From contig OY969111.1 of assembly GCA_963697975.1 (NCBI GenBank), positions 4,898,001 through 4,962,000 on the forward strand: 64,000 nucleotides of DNA. The letters run 5' to 3'. Source of the DNA: QHXM01 sp963697975. Lineage in GTDB: Bacteria > Acidobacteriota > Blastocatellia > Pyrinomonadales > Pyrinomonadaceae. Positions 31,637 to 39,685 of this stretch are shown piece by piece (the first letter of the stretch is position 1; every line of letters begins with the position of its first letter). The notes beneath the pieces were generated by a model. It searched no databases. It worked only from the letters and a program-made list of their open reading frames with translations, and had not been told where the DNA came from. Position numbers and translations under genes: made by a program.

Positions 31637-33142
31637 TTGGTTGAAACAACGAAACAAAGACGGCGCGTCACGCTCGGCGAAGTGGCGCAAGGGGTGAACG
31701 GAAAGTTGACCGGAGATGAGAGCCGGGAAGTTCTGGACGTGACGCACGATTCGAGGCAGGCGCGCGAAGGCAGCCTGTTCGTCGCCGTGCGCGGGGCAGA
31801 GGTGGACGCGCACCGTTTTGTTGAGCAGGTGATGAAGCAGGGCGCTGTCGGCGTCATCTCAGAACTAGAAGCCCCCGCAGGCTGGGGCGGCGCGTGGATT
31901 GAAGTCACCGAAGCACGGCGTGCGATGGCGCTCGCTGCCGCAAGCGTTCACGATCATCCGTCGCGCGAGCTTCAACTCGTCGGCATCACGGGGACGAACG
32001 GCAAGACGACGACCACCTATCTCGTCGCTTCAATCGCGGAAAGCGCGAATGAGCCTGTAGCGATGACGACGACGGTTGAGTACAGGATTGATAGAGAGCG
32101 CTGGAAGGCCGAACGAACGACGCCCGAAGCGACGGACATGCAGCGTATTTTGCGCCGCGCGGTGGATGCCGGATGCCGCATGGCCGTGATGGAGAGTTCG
32201 TCGCAGGCAATCGATTTGCATCGCTGCGACGCTCTTCAGTACAGCGTGGTCGTCTTCACCAACCTGACGCGCGATCATCTGGATTATCACGGTACGATGG
32301 ATAATTACTTCGCGGCCAAGCGCAGGCTCTTTGACGGCAGCCTCGGCGGAAATCCGAAAACCTCCGTCATCAACATTGACGACGAGCGCGGGGCGCAGCT
32401 TGCCGACGAGCTTGAAGCCAGCGGAGCGAAAGTTATCCGTTATGCGCTAAGCAATGATGCGGATGTCACGGCGACAGACGTGGAGCATTCGCTTGAAGGC
32501 ATGCGTTTCACGCTTCGCACACCAGCGGGCGGGCGCGAGCTTCACTCGCCGCTCGTCGGACGCCCGCACATCTACAACATTCTGGCGGCGACGGCTTCAG
32601 GTCTGGCGCTCGGTTACGAGTTGGACGTGATTGCGCGAGCGATTGAGACCTGCACGGGTGCGCCGGGTCGCTTCGAGCGCGTGCCGCATCAGGGGGATTT
32701 CGCGGTGGTGGTGGATTACGCGCACACGGACGACGCGCTCGTCAATGTGCTGCGGACGGCGCGCGATGTGACGCATGGGAGGGTTATCACTGTCTTCGGC
32801 TGCGGCGGCGACCGCGACCACTCGAAGCGCGCGCCGATGGGCGAAGCGGCTGCGAGTTTGTCAGATGTCGTGATCCTGACTTCGGACAATCCGCGAACGG
32901 AAGACCCTTTGAAAATTCTGGCGGACGTTGAGACGGGGATGCGTGAGACTTCAAAACCCTATGAGAAGATTCCAGACCGCCGCGAAGCCATCCAGCGCGC
33001 CATCATGGAAGCCCGCACGGGAGATTTGGTCGTCATCGCAGGCAAAGGCCACGAGGATTACCAGATCATAGGACGCGAGACTTTTCACTTCGACGACAAG
33101 GAAGTCGCCCGCGAAGCCCTGGCCTCACGTTCTTCGGGGTAA
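31637..33142 (+). CDS. murE: UDP-N-acetylmuramoyl-L-alanyl-D-glutamate ligase (MurE)
   Basis: 501 residues. It adds the third amino acid of the peptidoglycan stem peptide. The ATP loop GITGTNGKTTTT is at 117-126, ERTTPEATDMQRILRRAV and VMESSSQAID mark the substrate domain, and DNPRTEDP at 417-424 is the box that recognises meso-diaminopimelate, so the wall should be of the meso-DAP type. The C-terminal GDLVVIAGKGHEDYQII closes the ligase domain. The only in-frame start near the N-terminus is TTG at 31637, with no good ribosome site. It is not in a mur/fts cluster in this window. Confidence 0.95.
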   Translation: MVETTKQRRRVTLGEVAQGVNGKLTGDESREVLDVTHDSRQAREGSLFVAVRGAEVDAHRFVEQVMKQGAVGVISELEAPAGWGGAWIEVTEARRAMALAAASVHDHPSRELQLVGITGTNGKTTTTYLVASIAESANEPVAMTTTVEYRIDRERWKAERTTPEATDMQRILRRAVDAGCRMAVMESSSQAIDLHRCDALQYSVVVFTNLTRDHLDYHGTMDNYFAAKRRLFDGSLGGNPKTSVINIDDERGAQLADELEASGAKVIRYALSNDADVTATDVEHSLEGMRFTLRTPAGGRELHSPLVGRPHIYNILAATASGLALGYELDVIARAIETCTGAPGRFERVPHQGDFAVVVDYAHTDDALVNVLRTARDVTHGRVITVFGCGGDRDHSKRAPMGEAAASLSDVVILTSDNPRTEDPLKILADVETGMRETSKPYEKIPDRREAIQRAIMEARTGDLVVIAGKGHEDYQIIGRETFHFDDKEVAREALASRSSG

Positions 33143-33194
33143 TGTTGTCAGGAATCGAGTTTTTTCTGTGGGGTGTTCCTACAGATTATTACCG

Positions 33195-33238
33195 GGAATA
33201 GTTCACAGGCGGCGAATTCCTGTTCCAATCCGTGCTGT
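33195..33238 (-). pseudogene. Fossil 3' coding tail after the kinase gene
   Basis: DNA just beyond the kinase stop aligns base by base with the end of the 4-TM gene at 34815 (GGAATAGTTCA...GGCGGCG...ATTCCTGTTCCA in both), which in the latter encodes NGPDWNRNPPPPMNYS. In the kinase copy the frame is broken before this tail, leaving it untranslated. Confidence 0.7.
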
Positions 33239-34714
33239 TTATGAGAGGTCTGTCTTTTTAGTCGCACCGCCGACGATGAGAAGGAGCGCAGCAATTACCA
33301 TGACATAAAAGCCCCATTCAATACTTAGGTCTAGTGTTCTTTGAGCATCCGAGGCAGCTTTGGAAAATACAGATTTGATTCTATAAAAATCATAGGCCAG
33401 CACTCCAAACGAGATAACCCCTGTTGCAATGAGTCCTCTGTATCTACTGGTTAGAGCGAGAACCAGAGAACCGAGGCCGAGAAGGAGCAGGGCAATTCCG
33501 TCTATGTTTGATCCTGGGGCCATCAAAATTAAATTCATGTAGCTCCAGGTTAATATGCTCGGCACACTTATCATCGGCAGGAAGGTGCCAATGACGAGTA
33601 AGGCCGATCCAGCAACTCCCATTCTCCTAGAAGTGCGATTATTTGATTTACGTGGTCGTTGGATTTGAGGGGCCAGCAATTGCGGGGTTCTTGAGCGTCC
33701 CGCTTCGGGAGAAGCAGCAATAGTAGAAGCTGCTTCCCGGGGCATTCGTGCTGGAGGAGGCTTTGTCGAAGTAGGTGGCAAAAGAATCTTTGATTGTTCT
33801 CGAAGCCTATCAACCGACGAAGCTGAAGGAGTCACCTTTGGCGGCATAATAAGCGTGGCTGCTTGGTTGATAGTTGAGAGCCGACTTCGGTCAGCCTCGA
33901 TCAATCTTTCACGCATCTCAGCCGCAGTAGCAAAACGCTGATTCCGACCTATTGACATTGCTTTGTTCAGCATGGCGGCAACACCGGGCGTCACCAATGG
34001 ATTTATTTCGTTAGCGGAGCGCAATGGGTCTGGTTGTCCATCAGAAGTAGCAGTCAGACGGGTTAATACATCGGGGGGCACGTTGCCTGTTAGCAAGTGA
34101 TAAAGCGTAGCAGCAAGCGAATACAGATCACTGCGCGGTTCTGTGCCCGTACCTTGAATTTGCTCTAATGGCGCATAATTCAGTGTGTATCCAAAGATGC
34201 TGTCTGACGTTGTTACACGCGATACTTGTCCTGCGAATCCTTTAGCAAGCCCAAAGTCAAGCAGGGTAATTTGCTTCGGATCTGAGAGCTTTAGGTTTTG
34301 AGGTTTGATGTCACGATGGATGATCGGTGATTCTTGATTATGCAGATAATCTAAAGCATCAAGCAACTGGTCTGCCCATTTTAAAACCTTATTAGGTGAA
34401 AATGCTCTGCCTTTTTTTTGCAGCATCGCCCACAAATCTTCTCCAGCAACGAAGTCCATTACTAGGAATAGGCCATCACCCTCATCGAAGTGGTCTATTA
34501 CTCTTGGGAGTGCGGGATGACGCAACCCTGCTAATAACTGGGCTTCGCGCTCGAACTGCTTACGTAACTGCTGATCTGTGAAGTGAGTTTCTTTTAGAGC
34601 AACCGTTGTATTAAGACGTAAGGCTTTAGCTTCATAAACTGTCCCCATGCCACCCTGTCCAAGTTGCCGAATAATACAGTAACGATTCTGTAGGACTGTA
34701 TTAGGGGTAAGCAT
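33239..34714 (-). CDS. Membrane-bound Ser/Thr protein kinase with 4-TM C-terminal module
   Basis: 491 residues. A Hanks-type kinase fills residues 10-275: GQGGMG loop (20-24), Lys41 in VALKE, HRDIKPQN (Asp135), DFGLAKG (153-159), and an APLEQIQGTGTEPRSDLYSLAATLYHLLTG activation and F-helix region, so it should be active. A Ser/Pro/Arg-rich linker (~285-365) leads to four membrane helices (370-487). That C-terminal module is homologous to the two free-standing proteins encoded next door (34815, 35433). The ATG has AAGGA 7 nt upstream. It probably phosphorylates cytosolic targets in response to a membrane signal. Confidence 0.9.
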   Translation of the reverse strand: MLTPNTVLQNRYCIIRQLGQGGMGTVYEAKALRLNTTVALKETHFTDQQLRKQFEREAQLLAGLRHPALPRVIDHFDEGDGLFLVMDFVAGEDLWAMLQKKGRAFSPNKVLKWADQLLDALDYLHNQESPIIHRDIKPQNLKLSDPKQITLLDFGLAKGFAGQVSRVTTSDSIFGYTLNYAPLEQIQGTGTEPRSDLYSLAATLYHLLTGNVPPDVLTRLTATSDGQPDPLRSANEINPLVTPGVAAMLNKAMSIGRNQRFATAAEMRERLIEADRSRLSTINQAATLIMPPKVTPSASSVDRLREQSKILLPPTSTKPPPARMPREAASTIAASPEAGRSRTPQLLAPQIQRPRKSNNRTSRRMGVAGSALLVIGTFLPMISVPSILTWSYMNLILMAPGSNIDGIALLLLGLGSLVLALTSRYRGLIATGVISFGVLAYDFYRIKSVFSKAASDAQRTLDLSIEWGFYVMVIAALLLIVGGATKKTDLS

Positions 34715-34814
34715 ACGGCTGTCCTTCTATCGTGAGGTTTAATGCAGCAAGTGAAAAGAAGCTAAACAGCTCAACTGTGTGTGCAGCAGACGAACGGTAG
34801 AACGCGTCGCCTTT

Positions 34815-35321
34815 TCAGGAATAGTTCATCGGCGGCGGGGGATTCCTGTTCCAGTCCGGGCCGTTCATGGAAGACTTGTTTTTTAGCGCCCCGGCGATGA
34901 TGAGAAGAATCGCGCCGATGGCTATGATGTACATGCCCCAGCCGGGTTGAATAAGCATTCCTGCCAGTTCGTCAAACTGCCCGAATTCAGGGGACGCTGC
35001 TCCCGTCGTGCCGGTCCCGATTCGTCCGGCAGGTGATAAATCCCCGACCGCCTTTTTAAACGTAATGAAGTCAAAGATGAGGATGGCAAGCGCCAAGATT
35101 CCTGTTCCGATGAGCGGTTTGAAATTATTCTTCAGGGCGAGGAACAGGGAAAGTCCGCCGAGGGCGAGAATGACAAGTCCTGTGGTGAACCGCGCGGAGA
35201 CTCTCAACAGGTCAAAGTAGCTAAAGTTAAGCAAGCCCAAGAAGCTGACGGCGGGCAGAAAGAAACCGAGCAGCAGCATGGACGCGCCGACAATACCGAG
35301 GGTGCGTTGGTTCGATCCCAT
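34815..35321 (-). CDS. 4-TM membrane protein, paralogue of the kinase membrane module
   Basis: 168 residues with four hydrophobic segments: TLGIVGASMLLLGFFLPAVSF, TTGLVILALGGLSLFLAL, FKPLIGTGILALAILIFDFIT and GWGMYIIAIGAILLIIAGAL, then a Pro/Asn-rich tail NGPDWNRNPPPPMNYS. The order and wording match the kinase C-terminus (LLLLGLGSLVLALTSRYRGLIATGVISFGVLAYDFYRI, GFYVMVIAALLLIVGGATK). AGAGGA 8 nt before the ATG supports the start. Function unknown; it might pair with the kinase in the membrane. Confidence 0.75.
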   Translation of the reverse strand: MGSNQRTLGIVGASMLLLGFFLPAVSFLGLLNFSYFDLLRVSARFTTGLVILALGGLSLFLALKNNFKPLIGTGILALAILIFDFITFKKAVGDLSPAGRIGTGTTGAASPEFGQFDELAGMLIQPGWGMYIIAIGAILLIIAGALKNKSSMNGPDWNRNPPPPMNYS

Positions 35322-35379
35322 CTGAAGAGTCCTCTTGGTGGTGAACGGGAATTTACAGGCTCGACGCAGGCCAAAGCGC

Positions 35380-35405
35380 GAGCGCCCCTGATTCGAAGGG
35401 CGCTC
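35380..35405 (-). terminator. Hairpin after the second 4-TM gene
   Basis: GAGCGCCC/GGGCGCTC 8-bp stem with a 10-nt loop, 28 nt past the 35433 stop on the minus strand. Confidence 0.55.
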
Positions 35406-35432
35406 ACGCCTTGTAGGTCTTTGTCGGCAAAT

Positions 35433-35900
35433 CTATCTTCCCGGAGTATAAGGCGGCGGCGGAGGCGGCGGCGCTCCCCAGTTTCCGGCGGGCACGGGAG
35501 CGTTGCGGCCCATCGCACCGGCGGCGAGAAGTGCGAGCGCGCCGAGGATGAGAACAATCCAGCCCCACTTCATCGAGACGGCATTCTCAAGTTCCGTGCT
35601 TCTCGATCCTGCTGCGCTCAACATTTCAGACATCTTTGCTTTGAAACTGAAATAATCATACGCAATTATGGCGAGAGCCAGAATTCCGGGGATGAGCAGG
35701 AGTTTGTATTTCCTCAAAACGGCGAGAGCAATCCCGGCGATTCCGAGAAGGATCATCAGCAATCCCTCCCAACTCGTATTACCGCTGCCGATATAGCTGA
35801 CAGTCATGCTCTGCCCCAAAAAATCTACGCCGACGAGCGGGCAAAAGACACCGATGAGAAGTAAGACTCCACCGACAATTCCAAGAATACGACTATCCAT
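35433..35900 (-). CDS. 4-TM membrane protein, second paralogue
   Basis: 155 residues with the same plan as its neighbour: RILGIVGGVLLLIGVFCPLVGVDF, GLLMILLGIAGIALAVLRKYKLLLIPGILALAIIAYDYFSFKAKM, WGWIVLILGALALLAAGAMG, and a Pro-rich tail GNWGAPPPPPPPYTP. The shared 'LLLIPGILALAIIAYDY' core aligns with 'PLIGTGILALAILIFDF' of the neighbour and 'LIATGVISFGVLAYDF' of the kinase. AAGGAG lies 10 nt before the ATG. Three related modules in a row point to tandem duplication. Function unknown. Confidence 0.75.
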   Translation of the reverse strand: MDSRILGIVGGVLLLIGVFCPLVGVDFLGQSMTVSYIGSGNTSWEGLLMILLGIAGIALAVLRKYKLLLIPGILALAIIAYDYFSFKAKMSEMLSAAGSRSTELENAVSMKWGWIVLILGALALLAAGAMGRNAPVPAGNWGAPPPPPPPYTPGR

Positions 35901-35941
35901 CTGGGGGCGCTCCTTTTAAACTAAGTTAGGTTTTGGGATTA

Positions 35942-35965
35942 GAGTGGCCCTGCGAACAGCCACTC
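35942..35965 (-). terminator. Hairpin after the PilZ gene
   Basis: GAGTGGC/GCCACTC 7-bp stem with a 10-nt loop between the PilZ gene and the 4-TM gene at 35433. Confidence 0.45.
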
Positions 35966-36092
35966 CGCTTCAATCGTGCGGTCAGACAACAGTGCTTCTA
36001 AGCTAACTCTGCGGCCAAGTCAAGAATAATTTTGCAATCCGCCCCAGACGCAGAAAAGAAATGGCCCCGTCAGGAGCGAATGATTGCTCGTC

Positions 36093-36416
36093 TTACGCGG
36101 TCAGCTTTCGGCGGGCGGAATCAATCAGGCGTTGAAGAAATAACTCTTCTTTCTTGCCGAGATTGGTGAAGCGCAAAGCAAAACCGATCTCCTCAGTTGA
36201 GTAGACTGCTTCGCCGGGGAGCGTCACGGTTTTCCCCTCCGGCAATTGAAAACCGATTTTGATTGACTCGGTCGCGACAACCTCAGGTGAAGTCAAAATA
36301 AAGCAGCCACTCGTACTGATGTCGCTGATAGTTCCTTTGCGTTGCCCGGAAGAACCTTCCCATCGAATATCAAGATTGACCGGGAAACGCTCTGCCCATC
36401 TTCTTTCTACGGTCAT
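36093..36416 (-). CDS. PilZ-domain protein (predicted c-di-GMP receptor)
   Basis: 107 residues made of one PilZ domain. Both nucleotide-binding motifs are present: RxxxR (RWAER, residues ~6-10) and DxSxxG (DISTSG, ~33-38), so it should bind cyclic di-GMP. Such small proteins relay c-di-GMP to motility, exopolysaccharide or secretion machinery by contact. No partner gene adjoins; the kinase/4-TM cluster lies downstream on the same strand. Confidence 0.85.
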   Translation of the reverse strand: MTVERRWAERFPVNLDIRWEGSSGQRKGTISDISTSGCFILTSPEVVATESIKIGFQLPEGKTVTLPGEAVYSTEEIGFALRFTNLGKKEELFLQRLIDSARRKLTA

Positions 36417-36504
36417 GGCTCGCTTTAAGTCCTCTCAAAGCCGGTTTCAGTCTTAATCGTATGACTCCTCCCATCATGCTCGACCCTCTTGGCCCGTCAC
36501 CGAC

Positions 36505-38037
36505 TTACCTTTCGTCGTCTTTAACATTCCCTTGAATTAGCTGCTCGTCTTCGCCATCGGGCGTTCCCTCATACGCGACACGGTTGCGGCGAGAGAGATA
36601 CCAGTAGACCGGAAGTCCGCTGGCGATTAATCCCAGACCGATGAGCGCGTTGGGATTTATTCCCTTCAAACCAGCCGCCGGATCGGGTAGCAGCGTCGTG
36701 AAGAGCAGAAATCCCGTGACGAGCAGGAAGAGAATGGGCACAACCGGATAGCCCCATGCCTTGTATGGCCGCTCGGCGTTCGGCATCTTGCGGCGAAAGA
36801 TGAAGACAGAGGCGGTCGTTAGCCCGTAGAAAATCCACGAGCCGAAGATGACGTAATCCGTCAAAGTGTCGAACGAGCCGGAGAGCGTCAGGATGCCTGC
36901 CCAGATGCCCTGGACGACGAGCGCGCCGATGGGCACATGCGTGCGCGGAGACAATTGCGCGAGTCTTGGGAAAAAGAGACGGTCGCGCGACATGGCATAC
37001 GGCACACGCGCGCCCGTCAGAATCGAAGTATGAAGCGTGCCGATTGAAGAGGCCATGAGCGATGCTAAGACAAACGCCACGGCGACCGGACCGAAAAAGC
37101 TTCTGGCTACTTCAGCCGCTACCGAGGAAGCTTTGGGGACCGCCGCGATCTCAGTCGGCGAGAGCACATAGAAGTAAGCGATATTGACAAAGACATAAAG
37201 CAAGATGATGAGACACGTCCCGCCGATGAGCGCGAGCGGGATATTGCGTTGCGGATTTTTCACTTCGCCTGCGACGAGCGTGAGATTATTCCAGCCGTCG
37301 TATCCCCAGAGCGCGCCGAGCATCGCCGCGCTGAATCCGGCCATGCCGAACATTGATGCGGTGCTAACGCCTTCGCACATATTCGGTTGAGTGAACCACA
37401 GGCGCGGTCGTATGCTGGCCACCTCGCCGAAGTGACCCCAGTTACCGCTCGCCAGCATAAAAGCTCCAAATCCGATACCGAGTACGAGCGCAATCTTGAC
37501 TCCGGTCAGGACGGTTGCGATCCGACCGCTGACAACAACCGTCGCGCAGTTGACTAACGTAAACAGCGCGATTAAAGAGAGCGCGATGAGTTGCAGGTAG
37601 CCGAAGTCGAATTGCTTGTCCAAAAGCTCGACCGTGAAGAGAGGTGTGCTCAGCGCACCACCTGTCAGGTTGTTGAGAAAGATGGCGAAGGCGACGGCGA
37701 CCGAAGCCTGCGAGCCGGTCTTGGCGATGAAGATTTGCATCCAGCCGTAGAGAAAACCCCAGCGCGGGCCATAAGCCTCGCGCATGAACACATACTCGCC
37801 GCCAGCGCGAGGCATCATCGCTGCAAGTTCGGCATAGGTGAGCGCGCCCGCAAGGCTGAGAATTCCCGCGACCACCCACACGGTAATCACCATGCCCGGC
37901 GTCCCGACGTTACACGTCATCACGCGCGCTTTCAGAAAAACTCCCGTGCCGATGACATTGCCGATGACGATGGAAGCCGCCGCGACGAGAGTTAAGCCGC
38001 GAATCAGGGTGACATTGCTGGGCGCGAGTTTTGACAT
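36505..38037 (-). CDS. APC-superfamily amino-acid permease
   Basis: 510 residues, about 12-13 membrane helices. The N-terminal signature LVAAASIVIGNVIGTGVFLKARVMTCN and LSLAGALTYAELAAMMPRAGGEYVFMREAYGPRWGFLYGWMQIFI match the LAT/APA-type branch of the APC family. Only about 30 nt separate it from a PLP-dependent decarboxylase gene upstream on the same strand; amino-acid decarboxylases next to APC transporters are often exchange systems (amino acid in, amine out), but a DAP-decarboxylase-like partner makes this uncertain. Differs clearly from the 25874 permease. Confidence 0.85.
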   Translation of the reverse strand: MSKLAPSNVTLIRGLTLVAAASIVIGNVIGTGVFLKARVMTCNVGTPGMVITVWVVAGILSLAGALTYAELAAMMPRAGGEYVFMREAYGPRWGFLYGWMQIFIAKTGSQASVAVAFAIFLNNLTGGALSTPLFTVELLDKQFDFGYLQLIALSLIALFTLVNCATVVVSGRIATVLTGVKIALVLGIGFGAFMLASGNWGHFGEVASIRPRLWFTQPNMCEGVSTASMFGMAGFSAAMLGALWGYDGWNNLTLVAGEVKNPQRNIPLALIGGTCLIILLYVFVNIAYFYVLSPTEIAAVPKASSVAAEVARSFFGPVAVAFVLASLMASSIGTLHTSILTGARVPYAMSRDRLFFPRLAQLSPRTHVPIGALVVQGIWAGILTLSGSFDTLTDYVIFGSWIFYGLTTASVFIFRRKMPNAERPYKAWGYPVVPILFLLVTGFLLFTTLLPDPAAGLKGINPNALIGLGLIASGLPVYWYLSRRNRVAYEGTPDGEDEQLIQGNVKDDER

Positions 38038-38070
38038 AAGATTTTGACTCGAAACTACAGCGTGCGTGTT

Positions 38071-39492
38071 TTATTCCCAAACGTCATGAGTAATTAAGTC
38101 GTCGTAGGTATCGCGCCGACGGATGAGGTCAACGCCGCCTCCTTCGCGCACCATCACGGCGGCGGGCAGTGGACGCCCGTTGTAGTGAAACATTTGCGCG
38201 AGCGAGTATGCGCCGCTGTTGAGAAGGGCTAACACTTCGCGGGGCTGTACGTGCGCTGGTAAGCAGCGATAGTCGGGAAGCCGTCCTTCGCGCTCGATGT
38301 CGAAATAAACGTCACCCGAATCACAGAGCGGCCCGGCGACTTTGTAATCCGTCTCGGACGTGTCGGCGGCGCGCGAGGCTGAAATTAGATGGTAGTACCA
38401 TTTGTAATTGTTCATCGAGAGCAGCAGGTTGTAGCCCGCGTCTGTCAAGAGCCACACATCGTTCGTCTCCGGTCTCCGCTTGATGTTGCGAACGGTCGTT
38501 AAGACCAAACCCGCATCGGCGATGATGCTGCGCCCCGGCTCAAGCAGGATGGTGACGCGCTCAAGCAGATGCTCTGCTTGGGCTTCGCGCGCCGATTCGC
38601 GGGCCACATGAAGCGCCGCCGCGAGCATTTCTGCGGGTTCGAGGTCAGCGCCGAGCATGTCGCGTTCGTGTTCGGGCAGTTGATCGGCCATCGAGCGGTC
38701 GCGCAGGTAGTTGACGGGAATTCCGCCGCCGAGATTGATGTGTTCGAGCGTGTGTCCCGTCTCGCGGTGCAGCGTGAGGAGATGCTCCCACATGGTTTTG
38801 AAAGCGGCGGCGAAAGGTTCTATGTCGGGAGTTTGCGAGCCGACGTGGATGTGTATGCCGCAGACGTTGACGAGTTCAGGATGAAGCAGTCCGCGCCGGA
38901 AGGCTTCGAGGACTTCCGAGTAGGAGATGCCGAACTTCGAGGTCAACAGCGCAGTTTGCAGGCCGAGATGCGAACGTGTGCCAATCTCAGGCGTGAGGCG
39001 CAGGGCGATGTTGGCGCGTTTGCCAATTCTTTGGGCAGCCTTTTCGACAAGCTCGATTTCGTAAATCGAATCAACATTGATGGCATAGATTCCGGCGCGG
39101 ACGGCTTCATCCAATTCCGCGTCCGTCTTGCTCGTGCCGTTGAAGATGATCTGTTCGGGACGAAACCCGACGCGCAGCGCTTTGAAAAGCTCTCCGCCGC
39201 TGTTGACCTCGATGTCAATCCCCGAATCGCGCACGGTTTTGAGCACGGCCATGTTTGAGTTGGCTTTCGAGGCGTAGCAGAAACGAATCGGGTGCTCGAC
39301 CTGTTGGGCGGCGCTCTTCAGGCGTTCAATATTTGAGCGGATGCGCGGCTCGGAAAAGACGTAGAGCGGCGAGTCATAGTCACGCACCAGTTCAAGCGCG
39401 TCCACGCCATTGATGGTCAGATGATTTTCGCGCGTTTCAAGGTAGCCAGGAATCGTCCAGGCAGGGCTTTGAACCGCAAGTTGTGCTGACAT
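38071..39492 (-). CDS. PLP-dependent decarboxylase, LysA/ornithine-decarboxylase fold
   Basis: 473 residues from the ATG at 39492 (GGAG 8 nt upstream; the longer frame has no signal). A fold-type III enzyme: PLP-lysine motif FCYASKANSN (~residue 70), HIHVGSQ (His contacting PLP), LGGGIPV, EPGRSIIADAG, and CDSGD with the catalytic Cys near the C-terminus. Best described as diaminopimelate decarboxylase-like. It may make lysine, or another diamino acid product, from a related substrate; an insert near PEHERDMLGADLEPAEM is unusual. It sits upstream of the APC permease and ends 34 nt from it, so they are probably co-transcribed. Confidence 0.8.
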   Translation of the reverse strand: MSAQLAVQSPAWTIPGYLETRENHLTINGVDALELVRDYDSPLYVFSEPRIRSNIERLKSAAQQVEHPIRFCYASKANSNMAVLKTVRDSGIDIEVNSGGELFKALRVGFRPEQIIFNGTSKTDAELDEAVRAGIYAINVDSIYEIELVEKAAQRIGKRANIALRLTPEIGTRSHLGLQTALLTSKFGISYSEVLEAFRRGLLHPELVNVCGIHIHVGSQTPDIEPFAAAFKTMWEHLLTLHRETGHTLEHINLGGGIPVNYLRDRSMADQLPEHERDMLGADLEPAEMLAAALHVARESAREAQAEHLLERVTILLEPGRSIIADAGLVLTTVRNIKRRPETNDVWLLTDAGYNLLLSMNNYKWYYHLISASRAADTSETDYKVAGPLCDSGDVYFDIEREGRLPDYRCLPAHVQPREVLALLNSGAYSLAQMFHYNGRPLPAAVMVREGGGVDLIRRRDTYDDLITHDVWE

Positions 39493-39583
39493 TACAAACT
39501 CCGCAAGAATGAATTTAGGAGAATAGACGCAAGCGAAGATAGACTGACTACAGACGAGCGTCAAGTCCGTGCCGATTGAGCGC

Positions 39584-39615
39584 GATGCGCGCAAGATGAC
39601 CATCTTGCGTGCATC
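39584..39615 (-). terminator. Strong hairpin downstream of the patatin/SLOG operon
   Basis: GATGCGCGCAAGATG and CATCTTGCGTGCATC form a 15-bp stem with one mismatch and almost no loop, 70 nt past the last stop of the operon. No long U-tract follows. Confidence 0.6.
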
Positions 39616-39685
39616 CGCAGGCGATAGTATTCCCTCGGGAGATAGCAACGCGGTGGTAGGTGAACGCTCCGCTGGTGCGGGCGGG

